NCBI GenBank assembly: GCA_938028625.1
Contig: CALIZB010000022.1
Location: 1 to 35,144 of the forward strand
DNA: 35,144 nt
Source of the DNA: an uncultured Bacteroidia bacterium
Lineage (GTDB): Bacteria > Bacteroidota > Bacteroidia > JANWVE01
Reading direction: 5' to 3'
The notes under the pieces were generated by a model. The model worked only from the letters and a program-made list of their open reading frames with translations, was not told where the DNA came from and searched no databases. This document shows positions 24,383 through 33,362 of the stretch, one piece after another (positions within the stretch are counted from its first letter, which is position 1; every line of letters starts with the position of its first letter). The translations under genes and the position numbers were made by a program.

Positions 24383-27300
24383 CTATACTTCTTCTATTTC
24401 TCTCAAATCCACAGGGACAACCTTACTTACCCCAAGTTCTGCCATAGTTACCCCGTATATTACAGGTATATAAGACATAGTGCGTTTATTGTGCGTTACA
24501 ATAATAAACTGCGAATTATGACTGAATTTTTTAATCAGTTGATTAAACTTATCTACATTAGTATCATCAAGGGGGGCGTCTACTTCGTCAAAAATACAGA
24601 ATGGCGCAGGTTTAAGCAGATAAATAGCAAACAATAATGCTGTAGCAGTAAGCGTTTTTTCTCCCCCCGAAAGTTGATTTACACTTTGTGGTTTTTTACC
24701 TTTGGGTTTGGCAATCACGTTAATACGGCTTTCCAAAGGAAATAAAGGGTCTTCCAAAACTAAATCGCAATCATCTCCCTCAGCAAAAAGACTTCTGAAT
24801 ACCTGAATAAAATTATCCCGAATACGATTAAAACATTCTAAAAACTGCGTTTTTGCGGCTTCATCTATCTCTTCAATCGTTTTAAGTAAGTCTTGTTTAG
24901 CTTGAATAAGGTCATCACGTTGCTGTGAAATAAAATCATATCTTTTTTTAACTTCTTCATAGGCTTCCATAGCCGCATGGTTAATATCTGATGTGCGGGA
25001 AAGACGTTCTTTGAGTTGTTGTAGTTCTAGTTCTAATTTAGCTTTCATAGCATCATCATCTATGGAACGATAGCGTTCAGGGGGTAATTGCATAATGTTA
25101 TTTGCCGCAAGTTTCATATTTTCATACTCTTGCATAATTTCAATATCAAATTCTATTTTCATGCGTTCTTTTACATTGTTGATATTCGTCTGAATTTCTA
25201 CAATACGTTGTTGAAACTCACTTTTAATTTTTGCGGCAATATCTTTCTGATTACGTTTTTCACGGATAACTTTTTCCTGTTCTAAAATAGCATTTTTTTC
25301 TGTAAAAAAGATACGCTCCTGTTCGTTCAGGTCATTTTCTATCGTATCTCGCTCAATGTACAGTGTTTTAAGGTCTTCCTCTCCTTCCATGCTGGTATTT
25401 TGCATGAGTTCTATCTGAACTTGTATTTCCTGTACAAACTCTTCATTTTTTTGAATATTCTGCGTCAAATTCTGAATTTGTAGGGTTAAGTTTTGAATAT
25501 CCTTTTCTTTACTTTCTATAAGATGTTTTTGCTGTAAATGTTCTATGTGCAAGTTATTATAGACTTGTAAAGCTTCATTGTGCTTTTTTTGAATTTGCTC
25601 ATACTCTTGTTGGGCTTCTTGATAGGCATCTATGGCAATATCCATAGCAATTTTGAGTTCAGGTAAGGTGTTTTGTAATTCTTGTATTTCTTGCTCAATA
25701 CCTTTTTTCTGGTTTTGAACAGCTGTTTTTCTATCTTGATTTTGCGTAATGATATTCAAAAACTCCTCATGGCGCGTTTTGAAACGGTTCATTTCATTGA
25801 GTTTATGTTGATATTCCTGATTAGCATTCCGAATCTCGTGTCCATAGTTAATTTGTTGAAGTTGTTTAAGTTTATCTTGTAAAGTGTTAATTTCTTGTTG
25901 TACAAAATCTACTTCTGCTTGCAAGCCCTGAATTTCTATAGCAAGATTTTTTACTTCTTGTTCTCTGCCAATTCTTTTACCTTCTAATACGCTTACTGCG
26001 CCCCCGCGCACATGAAAGGTTCTTTGAATAATTTTACCTGATATAGTTACAAAAACTTGTTTAGATTGCTGAATAACTTCATCATACAACATCTCGTCAG
26101 CAATGATATACACATCTTTAAGCAAATAATACAACAAATCTTGATAGATAGGTTCAGTAGTTTGTACTATGCTAAACGCAGAAACAGCACTTTCTATTGG
26201 TTCAATCTTGTAATCTGTATTTTTAGGTAAATCTTTGAGAGAAAAAAAACCTGCTTTACCTTGTTCTTTCTCTTGTAATAAATTGATAGATTGCCATATT
26301 ACAGATTTATTTGGCACAATATAATAATTCAAATACTGCGCAAGTACGTTTTCTAATGCCGCTTTATAGGGTTCTTCTACACGGATAACTTCACTAAGCA
26401 AAGGCGAAGGCGCAAGATGTGTTGCATTTTTTTTAAGGAATTTTACACTTTCAGGAAAACCTTCTAAATTATCTACCATGCTTTTAAGCAGGTGATATTC
26501 GCTAGTTTTGGCATCTAACTCCCGCTGTTTCTGATAAGCAGACTGTTGTTTTTGATAAATATCTTGTTGTAGTTTGGCTTTCTGAGCATTAAGTTCATCT
26601 TCTTTTTTATAGAGTTCTTGAATCGTGTTTTTACAAATATCCAATTCCTGTTCTAATTGAATAAGTTTTTCGGTAAAAGAGGATATTTCATCTTCTTTCT
26701 CAGACGTAGACATTTCTAACCGCTGAATTTCAGCATCTATAGTTTTGAGCTCTACTTCGGCAATTTCTATTCGTTTTTCTAAACCCTGAATTTCGTTACG
26801 GGCAGTTTCTTGTGCTTTATGGGTATCATTTACTTTATTTTTAAGGGCATCTGTTTGTAATTTTATCTCAATGGTATGTTGTTGTTGTTGAGAAAGTTCT
26901 TCGGTAAGTTCATCAAATTGTAAGTTAAGTGAGATAAGTTCTTCTTGCGCAGTAGCCAACTGTTCTTGTGCAGTGTTTAATTGATGTTTATATTCATCAT
27001 TTTGAAGCAAATAGCGTCTTTGGTCAATATGAAGTTGATTTAATCTTTGTTGGTCTAATTTGCGCTCGCTTTCTTTATGAATAATGATATTGCGCAGGTC
27101 TGCAAGATGTTTGCGTATAACAGTAAGACTTTGTTCTTTATCTAATAATTCAAGTTTTTGCTGTTCTGACTGTGCTTCCAACTGTGCGATTTCGGTTTCT
27201 ATGACCGTAATTTTATCATCTTCGGTATCTTGTTTTTTAAGAATCTCAGCTAATTTTGCATCTAACTGAATAAATTTATGCAAAGCTAAACGAATACTGA

Positions 27301-27973
27301 GTTCCTTATAACGCTCTTTCTGTTCGTAGTATTGTTTAGTTTTAGCCGCCTGACGTTCCAACTGTTTCATATTTTGCTCAATTTCAGCAAGAATGTCCTC
27401 TACGCGGGTAAGGTCTTGTTCTGTATCCGATATTTTTTTCAGCGTTTCTTTACGGCGGACTTTATATTTGGCTACTCCTGCGGCTTCCTCAAACATGGTT
27501 TTACGAGCATTTTCTTTGTCTTCCAGAATATCCTTGACCATGTTCAGTTCAATAATAGAATAGCTATCTGTGCCTATACCTGTATCTAAAAAAAGATGGT
27601 GAATATCCTTTAAACGGCAGGGAACACCATTGAGATAATATTCACTTTCACCTGAACGGTACAGCTTGCGGGTAATGGCAACCGTAGTGTATTCCATAGG
27701 TAACAGCCCACGGTTGTTTTCAAAAGTAATGGTAGCTTCTGCCAAAGAAACCATTTTACGGTTTTTTGTACCGTTGAATATAACGTCTGTCATGCTTTCT
27801 ACGCGTAAGACACGAGTGCGTTGCTCTCCCAGTACCCAGCGTATAGCATCTATCACATTGGACTTTCCACAACCATTAGGGCCTACAATGCCCGTAACGC
27901 CTTGGTCAAAGTTAATCGTTAATTTATCAGCAAAGGTTTTAAATCCTTGAACCTGCAAACTCTTTAATAACAC
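24383..27973 (-). CDS. smc: Chromosome segregation ATPase SMC
   Basis: Forms the condensin ring that compacts and separates daughter chromosomes. It is about 1196 residues. The N-terminal head opens LLKSLQVQGFKTFADK and has Walker A GPNGCGKSN. Two long coiled-coil arms flank a hinge at about residues 500-640 (LLSEVIRVEEPYKAALENVL). The C-terminal head has the signature LSGGEKTLTATALLFA and Walker B PFCIFDEVDAPLDD. The track begins at a TTG at 28000. The GTG at 27973 starts where SMC proteins normally start and lies only four bases after a TATTTTTG promoter element, so it is the better start. scpA and scpB are not in the window. Confidence 0.96.
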   Translation of the reverse strand: MLLKSLQVQGFKTFADKLTINFDQGVTGIVGPNGCGKSNVIDAIRWVLGEQRTRVLRVESMTDVIFNGTKNRKMVSLAEATITFENNRGLLPMEYTTVAITRKLYRSGESEYYLNGVPCRLKDIHHLFLDTGIGTDSYSIIELNMVKDILEDKENARKTMFEEAAGVAKYKVRRKETLKKISDTEQDLTRVEDILAEIEQNMKQLERQAAKTKQYYEQKERYKELSIRLALHKFIQLDAKLAEILKKQDTEDDKITVIETEIAQLEAQSEQQKLELLDKEQSLTVIRKHLADLRNIIIHKESERKLDQQRLNQLHIDQRRYLLQNDEYKHQLNTAQEQLATAQEELISLNLQFDELTEELSQQQQHTIEIKLQTDALKNKVNDTHKAQETARNEIQGLEKRIEIAEVELKTIDAEIQRLEMSTSEKEDEISSFTEKLIQLEQELDICKNTIQELYKKEDELNAQKAKLQQDIYQKQQSAYQKQRELDAKTSEYHLLKSMVDNLEGFPESVKFLKKNATHLAPSPLLSEVIRVEEPYKAALENVLAQYLNYYIVPNKSVIWQSINLLQEKEQGKAGFFSLKDLPKNTDYKIEPIESAVSAFSIVQTTEPIYQDLLYYLLKDVYIIADEMLYDEVIQQSKQVFVTISGKIIQRTFHVRGGAVSVLEGKRIGREQEVKNLAIEIQGLQAEVDFVQQEINTLQDKLKQLQQINYGHEIRNANQEYQHKLNEMNRFKTRHEEFLNIITQNQDRKTAVQNQKKGIEQEIQELQNTLPELKIAMDIAIDAYQEAQQEYEQIQKKHNEALQVYNNLHIEHLQQKHLIESKEKDIQNLTLQIQNLTQNIQKNEEFVQEIQVQIELMQNTSMEGEEDLKTLYIERDTIENDLNEQERIFFTEKNAILEQEKVIREKRNQKDIAAKIKSEFQQRIVEIQTNINNVKERMKIEFDIEIMQEYENMKLAANNIMQLPPERYRSIDDDAMKAKLELELQQLKERLSRTSDINHAAMEAYEEVKKRYDFISQQRDDLIQAKQDLLKTIEEIDEAAKTQFLECFNRIRDNFIQVFRSLFAEGDDCDLVLEDPLFPLESRINVIAKPKGKKPQSVNQLSGGEKTLTATALLFAIYLLKPAPFCIFDEVDAPLDDTNVDKFNQLIKKFSHNSQFIIVTHNKRTMSYIPVIYGVTMAELGVSKVVPVDLREIEEV

Positions 27974-27977
27974 AGTG

Positions 27978-27985
27978 CAAAAATA
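27978..27985 (-). promoter_or_regulatory. -7 promoter element of smc
   Basis: Minus strand TATTTTTG, a full consensus match, four bases before the GTG at 27973. This argues against the upstream TTG start and suggests a very short or absent leader. Confidence 0.45.
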
Positions 27986-28000
27986 AAACGAATTTTGCAA

Positions 28001-28276
28001 ATGATGTGCGTTCTATACTGTGATAAATAAAAGTTTTGTACTTAACCAAAAATAATTTTAGTATGAAAAATATCAAAAAACCTTATTCGTTCATTGAGCG
28101 TGGTTCGGCTATATGCTTACCAACCGAAGCCGAAATGCAAATAATGTTAAGTACATACATTTGAGTTACACACCAACCTTATGCATAACAGTGTAAGCAA
28201 AACATGGAAAAAACGCCTAAAAATTACCTACCAGAACCTAAAAAGTTACAAAATATCAAAAAATGTTGCTTTATGC
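28001..28276. other. Intergenic region upstream of smc; short frames only
   Basis: No established gene. Two plus-strand frames of 33 codons (28063-28161, start MKNIKKPYSF) and 37 codons (28204-28314, start MEKTPKNYLPEP) exist, without visible family features. The first contains a stretch (TCATTGAGCGTGGTTCGGC, 28091-28109) resembling repeat sequence at 34595-34613, so it is probably repeat debris. Confidence 0.35.
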
Positions 28277-28306
28277 TTGACAGTTCAAGTATGTTTTATA
28301 TTTTTG
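28277..28306 (+). promoter_or_regulatory. Promoter candidate for a small transcript
   Basis: TTG (28277-28279), a 19-base gap and TATTTTTG (28299-28306) match the Bacteroidota promoter at normal spacing. Transcription would start near 28313, just before two stem-loops. Confidence 0.45.
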
Positions 28307-28324
28307 CAAAAAGTTAAAATAAAA

Positions 28325-28346
28325 ACGCTGTACTAATGTACAGCGT
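28325..28346 (-). terminator. Hairpin with T-run on the minus strand
   Basis: ACGCTGTAC-TAAT-GTACAGCGT is a perfect palindrome. On the minus strand it is followed by TTTTTATTTT, the form of an intrinsic terminator. No minus-strand gene lies upstream, so it may insulate smc from antisense transcription or act as a 5' hairpin of the plus-strand RNA. Confidence 0.5.
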
Positions 28347-28380
28347 AACCACCAAATCAAATCATAAAACCAATGAAACT

Positions 28381-28444
28381 ACCTACTTCATTGAATAACA
28401 AAGTTTATGCCATTTAGTTCAATGTTGTAGGTGCTTTTTGTTTT
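28381..28444 (+). terminator. Terminator-like hairpin upstream of the efflux operon
   Basis: ACCTAC-TTC-ATTGAA pairs with TTCAAT-GTT-GTAGGT around a 22-base loop, with an internal three-base mismatch. It is followed by GCTTTTTGTTTT. It would end plus-strand transcripts before the efflux promoter, or act as a conditional attenuator. Confidence 0.5.
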
Positions 28445-28457
28445 CAATAAGTTTATA

Positions 28458-28487
28458 TTGTTTTTTCAGGGATAAAACCTATTTTTG
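28458..28487 (+). promoter_or_regulatory. Promoter of the heavy-metal efflux operon
   Basis: TTG (28458-28460), a 19-base gap and TATTTTTG (28480-28487) form a promoter of canonical spacing. The predicted start falls at or next to the GTG at 28493. Confidence 0.55.
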
Positions 28488-28492
28488 CAAAA

Positions 28493-28864
28493 GTGAAAGC
28501 AATAACCCTGTTTTTGTTAGGCTGTTTTATGATGGTGCATACCGAATTGCACGAACTTTTTACTGTTCCTGCATTGGTTATTCATTATATCAGTCATAAA
28601 AAAGAAAACCCTAAACAAAATATTTTTGATTTCTTGGCAGAACACTATTCCACAGAAGCAGACCATTCTCACCCCGAAGAACATAAAAAACTCCCTTTCA
28701 AACATGACAAAATCATAAACAATATCTTGCTGACTGTTTTACATAATTTTAACCTTGCCTTTAATTACTATCTTACAGCAAAAATAGCCATTTTTATTAT
28801 TCATACAGCTAATTTACCTAATTTCATGGTGGGTAAAGGAATATGGCAACCCCCAAAAATGTAG
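28493..28864 (+). CDS. Small His-rich membrane protein of a metal-efflux operon
   Basis: A 123-residue protein with an N-terminal hydrophobic segment, a His/Glu-rich middle (EADHSHPEEHKKLPFKH, about residues 58-74) and a second hydrophobic segment (NAFNYYLTAK region to IIHTANL). Small proteins with a similar HxxLPFK motif occur directly before CzcA/CusA genes in Bacteroidota, as I recall; they have no agreed name. The His cluster suggests metal binding at the periplasmic face, perhaps sensing or delivering ions to the pump. The start is a GTG five bases after the -7 box; in-frame ATGs at codons 13 and 14 are alternatives. The CzcA gene starts 144 bases after the stop. Confidence 0.65.
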   Translation: MKAITLFLLGCFMMVHTELHELFTVPALVIHYISHKKENPKQNIFDFLAEHYSTEADHSHPEEHKKLPFKHDKIINNILLTVLHNFNLAFNYYLTAKIAIFIIHTANLPNFMVGKGIWQPPKM

Positions 28865-29008
28865 TGTATTTTTTAAGACCCTTGTAATACATGCTCGCAT
28901 TCATGCGTCTGTAAAAATATTCATGTTTTATCTTTCTTAGTTCTTATAACCTTGCAAAAGGATTATCTAATCTGCCAATTCCTAAATTGTAAAATACTAA
29001 TTCCCATC

Positions 29009-32000
29009 ATGTTATCCAAAATCATAGAATTTTCTGTAAAAAACAAATTGTTAGTTATTGTAGGAGTACTTGGACTGATTCTGTACGGAAGCTACGAACT
29101 GACCAAACTCCCCATAGATGCTGTACCTGATATTACTAATAATCAAGTACAGATAATTACGGTAGCCCCCGCTTTTGGCGCCCCAGACATAGAACGTTTA
29201 ATTACTTTTCCCGTAGAACAAAACTGCCGCAATATCCCGAATATTGTAGAAATGCGAAGTTTCTCACGTTTTGGTTTATCTTTGGTTACTATTGTATTCA
29301 GTGATGATACAGATATTTACTGGGCAAGGCAACAAGTTAATGAAAGATTAAAATCTGCTCAAAAAGAAATTCCTGACGGCATAGGTACGCCTGAACTCGC
29401 ACCCGTAACTACAGGATTAGGCGAAATTTATCAATATCTTGTAAAACCCAAAAAGGGTTATGAAAACAAATACTCTCTCACAGATTTGCGTACTGTTCAA
29501 GATTGGATAGTCAAAAGACAATTAGCAGGTATAAAAGGTGTAGCTGATGTGAGTAGTTTTGGTGGTTTAGTCAAACAATACGAAATTGCTATTGAACCCC
29601 AAAAATTAAATGCTTATCAACTCTCTATCAGTGATATTTTTGAAGCATTGCATAAAAATAACGAAAACACTGGTGGTGCATACATAGAAAAAAATAACAC
29701 GGTTTTATTTATCAGAACAGAAGGTTTAGTAAAGTCTGTAGATGAAATAAAGCAAATTGTAATCAAAAATACGCAAGAAGGAATACCTGTTTTAATTAGA
29801 GATGTTGCAGAAGTAAAAATAGAAAATGCTATACGATATGGTGCATTATCTTACAACAATGAGAGTGAAGTAGCAGGTGGCATTGTGATGATGCTCAAAG
29901 GAGAAAATAGCAGTCAAGTAATCAAAAATGTAAAAAAACGCATAAACGAAATACAAAATAATCTGCCTAAAGGTTTAGAAATTGTACCTTACTTGGACAG
30001 AACAAAAATGGTTAACGCCGCTATTCATACGGTATCCACAAATTTAATGGAAGGCGCATTGATTGTAGTATTTGTACTAGTATTGTTTCTAGGCAATTTA
30101 AGGGCAGGGATAATTGTAGCTTCGGTCATACCGCTTTCTATGCTTTTTGCCATAATAATGATGAATACTTTTGGTGTAAGTGGTAATTTAATGAGTTTAG
30201 GTGCATTAGACTTTGGATTGATTGTAGATGGTGCTGTGATTATTGTAGAAGCTGTTTTACATGGTTTAACCCATAACAAAATTTTTACACAGCTTACTAA
30301 AATCACTCAGCAAGATATGGATAATGAAGTAAAACATACTTCTACACGTATGATGAACGTAGCTGTATTCGGACAGATGATTATTCTCATTGTGTATTTA
30401 CCTATATTCACTTTGCAAGGTATAGAAGGCAAAATGTTCAAACCGATGGCACAAACTGTAATATTTTGCCTTATAGGCGCATTTATTTTGTCTTTAACCT
30501 ATATTCCTGTAATAACTTCTTTACTCATTTCCAAAAAGATACAAAGTAAAATCACTTTTTCAGACCGTATGATTGCATGGATAAGTAAACAACATCAAAA
30601 ACTATTACGGGCTTGCTTACGATTTTCTGTGCTTTCTGTGAGTGTAGTATTTACTTTATTTGTTTTTTCTGTGTTTTTACTTACTCGTTTGGGGGGAGAG
30701 TTTATTCCACAAATTCCCGAAGGCGATTTTGCCGTAGAAACTCGCTTGCTTAAAGGAAGTAACCTAAATACTTCGGTACAAACTTGCCAGCAGTCTGCCA
30801 AAGTATTATTAGAACATTTTCCTGAAATTGAAAGAATTGTGAGCAAAACAGGAAGCGGCGAAATTCCCACAGACCCTATGCCAATGGAAAATTCAGATAT
30901 GATGGTTATCTTGAAAGACAGACGAGAATGGAAATCTGCAAAAACATGGGAAGAACTTTCTGAAAAAATGCACCAAACTTTACAAAATAATATACCTGGT
31001 GTATCTTACAGTTTTCAGTATCCCGTAGCTATGCGATTTAATGAACTAATGACAGGCGCAAAACAAGATGTAGTCTGTAAAATATTCGGTGAAAATTTGG
31101 ATACTCTCTCTAAATACGCAAAAAAACTTGGGCATATCGTATCAGACATCAAAGGAGTAGAAGATATTTATGTAGAACCCATAGACGGCTTACCACAATT
31201 GATTATTACCTATAAACGTGAAGAACTCGCCAAATATGGTATTGCTGTTCAGCAGGTCAATCAAATTATCAATACAGCTTTGGCAGGACAGAGTGCAGGT
31301 ATGTTATATCAAGATGAAAAACGGTTTGATATTGTAGTACGCTTAGCCAAAGAACAAAAACAAAATATAGAGCAGATTAAGAACTTACTTGTTAATACTC
31401 CAAACGGCACACAAATTCCTTTATACCAAATTGCTGACATAGCAATTAAAGAAAGTGTTAATCAAATTCAGCGGGAAGAAGCTAAACGCAGAATTATTGT
31501 GGGCTTTAATGTAAAAAACCGCGATGTACAAAGTGTAGTACAGGAAGTTCAGCAGGATGTACAACAAAAATTAAAACTGCCCTCAGGCTATCATATTACT
31601 TACGGTGGTGCATTTGAAAATTTAGAAAGTGCTAAAAAACGGCTTATGTTAGCTGTTCCTGTGGCTTTATTACTGATATTCTTTTTGTTATACATGACTT
31701 TTAATTCGGTAAAACAAGCAATTTTAGTGTATTCAGCTATACCGCTTTCGGCTATTGGAGGGATATTCTTTTTATACATGCGAGGTATGCCGTTTAGTGT
31801 AAGCGCAGGAGTAGGTTTTATTGCACTTTTTGGAGTAGCTGTACTTAATGGTATTGTTTTGATTAGTGAATTTAACCGTTTGAAGAACAGTGGTATACAA
31901 GATATTTATACCATTGTTCAGGAAGGTACACACATACGCCTGCGCCCCGTACTTATGACGGCTTTTGTAGCTTCGTTAGGTTTTTTACCTATGGCAATCA

Positions 32001-33358
32001 GCAAAGGTGCAGGGGCAGAAGTCCAAAAACCATTAGCTACCGTAGTTATTGGAGGTTTGCTTACCGCAACATTTTTAACTTTAGTTATTTTACCTGTACT
32101 CTATATATGGGCAGAGAAATTTACACTCAAAAAGCACGCAAAAACTGCATCTATATTCATTATAGGACTATTATTTTCACAAAACACAAACGCCCAAACC
32201 CCTATCTCACTCAAAAATGCCATAGATACTGCTCTAAAACATAATCCTCTAATACAAGCTCAAAATTTGCAAACCGAATATCAAAAATCTTTGCTTAAAG
32301 CCAGCTATGATATTCCTAAAACTAATTTTTCTTTTGAATATGGGCAGATAAACTCCATTTATCAGGATAATCGGCTTTCGGTTATGCAAAGTACGGCTTT
32401 TCCTACCTTGTACAGCAAACAAAAAAATCTTGAAAAGATACAGACCCAAGAGCAAGCCCTAAAAACCGAAGTTGTCAAAAAAGAAATTACACGCAAAATA
32501 AGCGAAGTATTTTATCAGCTCGCGTACCTGTATCAAAAACGGATTTTATTACAAAAAATAGATACTTTACTCAATGAAGCCAATCAAAGAATACAGCTCA
32601 AATTTACCAAAGGCGATGCGAATACATTAGAAAAAACTACCGCAGAACTACAAAAATACACAATACAAATGCAATTACAGGACGTTGAAAACGAAATTCA
32701 GAACACTCAAAAAACTTTTCAGTATTGGCTGAATAGCTCACAAAACTATATTCCTGAACCTGTTTCCTGGGCAAATACTCCTATTTTAAGCCCGCAGGAT
32801 ACAGCAAAATTACACACACACGCACAAATACAAGTATTACAACAATCTCTGCGTACCGCACAGGCTAAAATCAAAATAGAAAAACACAAGTTTTTACCTG
32901 ACTTCTACGCGGGGTTTTTCAATCAGACTTTGCAAGGTATGGGTGCAGATGATAAATTCTATACGCGCAGCACACGTTTCACTTCATTTCAGATAGGAAT
33001 AGGTATTCCTCTTTTTTATACTGCTCAAAAAGCAAAGCTTAATGCGGCAAAAATACAATACCGTATTACACAGCAAAAATACAGTATCGGCATAAAAGTA
33101 TTTCAAAATGAATACAATATAGCATTCAATACATATCAACGAACTCTGCAAAAAGTACGCACCTGGAACGAAAATATCCTGCCCAAAACAAAAATCATGC
33201 TCAGCCAAGCTAATCAGCAATTAAATGCAGGAGCAGTAAATTATACAGAATGGGTTATATTAGTACAACAAGCTACTCAAATGCAGTTAAACTATTTAGA
33301 GGATGTCAGAACATTATACTTTTCTTTAACCGAATTACAATACTATCAAACGAATTAA
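29009..33358 (+). CDS. czcA: CzcA/CusA-type heavy-metal RND pump fused to a TolC-like outer-membrane channel
   Basis: Proton-driven efflux of divalent or monovalent metal ions across the envelope. Residues 1 to about 1040 are a full HME-RND pump: opening SKIIEFSVKNKLLVIVGV, LPIDAVPDITNNQVQ, and helix-4 acidic residues in LDFGLIVDGAVIIVE that carry protons. After the last helix comes a signal-peptide-like segment (about 1043-1063, ending NTNAQ), then a TolC/CzcC-like region of about 385 residues with long helices (NAIDTALKHNPLIQAQNL) and repeats. The ATG at 29009 is used because the pump begins there; the track's earlier start adds 19 odd residues. The metal cannot be assigned with certainty. 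The adaptor gene follows after four bases. Confidence 0.93.
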   Translation: MLSKIIEFSVKNKLLVIVGVLGLILYGSYELTKLPIDAVPDITNNQVQIITVAPAFGAPDIERLITFPVEQNCRNIPNIVEMRSFSRFGLSLVTIVFSDDTDIYWARQQVNERLKSAQKEIPDGIGTPELAPVTTGLGEIYQYLVKPKKGYENKYSLTDLRTVQDWIVKRQLAGIKGVADVSSFGGLVKQYEIAIEPQKLNAYQLSISDIFEALHKNNENTGGAYIEKNNTVLFIRTEGLVKSVDEIKQIVIKNTQEGIPVLIRDVAEVKIENAIRYGALSYNNESEVAGGIVMMLKGENSSQVIKNVKKRINEIQNNLPKGLEIVPYLDRTKMVNAAIHTVSTNLMEGALIVVFVLVLFLGNLRAGIIVASVIPLSMLFAIIMMNTFGVSGNLMSLGALDFGLIVDGAVIIVEAVLHGLTHNKIFTQLTKITQQDMDNEVKHTSTRMMNVAVFGQMIILIVYLPIFTLQGIEGKMFKPMAQTVIFCLIGAFILSLTYIPVITSLLISKKIQSKITFSDRMIAWISKQHQKLLRACLRFSVLSVSVVFTLFVFSVFLLTRLGGEFIPQIPEGDFAVETRLLKGSNLNTSVQTCQQSAKVLLEHFPEIERIVSKTGSGEIPTDPMPMENSDMMVILKDRREWKSAKTWEELSEKMHQTLQNNIPGVSYSFQYPVAMRFNELMTGAKQDVVCKIFGENLDTLSKYAKKLGHIVSDIKGVEDIYVEPIDGLPQLIITYKREELAKYGIAVQQVNQIINTALAGQSAGMLYQDEKRFDIVVRLAKEQKQNIEQIKNLLVNTPNGTQIPLYQIADIAIKESVNQIQREEAKRRIIVGFNVKNRDVQSVVQEVQQDVQQKLKLPSGYHITYGGAFENLESAKKRLMLAVPVALLLIFFLLYMTFNSVKQAILVYSAIPLSAIGGIFFLYMRGMPFSVSAGVGFIALFGVAVLNGIVLISEFNRLKNSGIQDIYTIVQEGTHIRLRPVLMTAFVASLGFLPMAISKGAGAEVQKPLATVVIGGLLTATFLTLVILPVLYIWAEKFTLKKHAKTASIFIIGLLFSQNTNAQTPISLKNAIDTALKHNPLIQAQNLQTEYQKSLLKASYDIPKTNFSFEYGQINSIYQDNRLSVMQSTAFPTLYSKQKNLEKIQTQEQALKTEVVKKEITRKISEVFYQLAYLYQKRILLQKIDTLLNEANQRIQLKFTKGDANTLEKTTAELQKYTIQMQLQDVENEIQNTQKTFQYWLNSSQNYIPEPVSWANTPILSPQDTAKLHTHAQIQVLQQSLRTAQAKIKIEKHKFLPDFYAGFFNQTLQGMGADDKFYTRSTRFTSFQIGIGIPLFYTAQKAKLNAAKIQYRITQQKYSIGIKVFQNEYNIAFNTYQRTLQKVRTWNENILPKTKIMLSQANQQLNAGAVNYTEWVILVQQATQMQLNYLEDVRTLYFSLTELQYYQTN

Positions 33359-33362
33359 ATCT

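Larger units (their letters stand above)
28313..28444 (+). ncRNA. Candidate small RNA or attenuator leader
   Basis: Downstream of a well-spaced promoter lie two stem-loops: a perfect nine-pair hairpin with a four-base loop (28325-28346) and a longer hairpin ending in a T-run (28381-28444). That gives a possible discrete RNA of about 130 bases. It contains a 14-codon frame (28373-28417, MKLPTSLNNKVYAI) whose stop falls directly before the 3' arm of the second hairpin. Translation of it would open that hairpin, as in attenuators. It could be an independent sRNA or the leader of the metal-efflux operon; neither is proven, and it matches no RNA family I recognise. Confidence 0.35.

Noticed and set aside
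28063-28164. 33-codon ORF (MKNIKKPYSF...)
   Set aside because: Part of it matches repeat fragments at 34595-34613 and there is no promoter at proper spacing; likely repeat debris.
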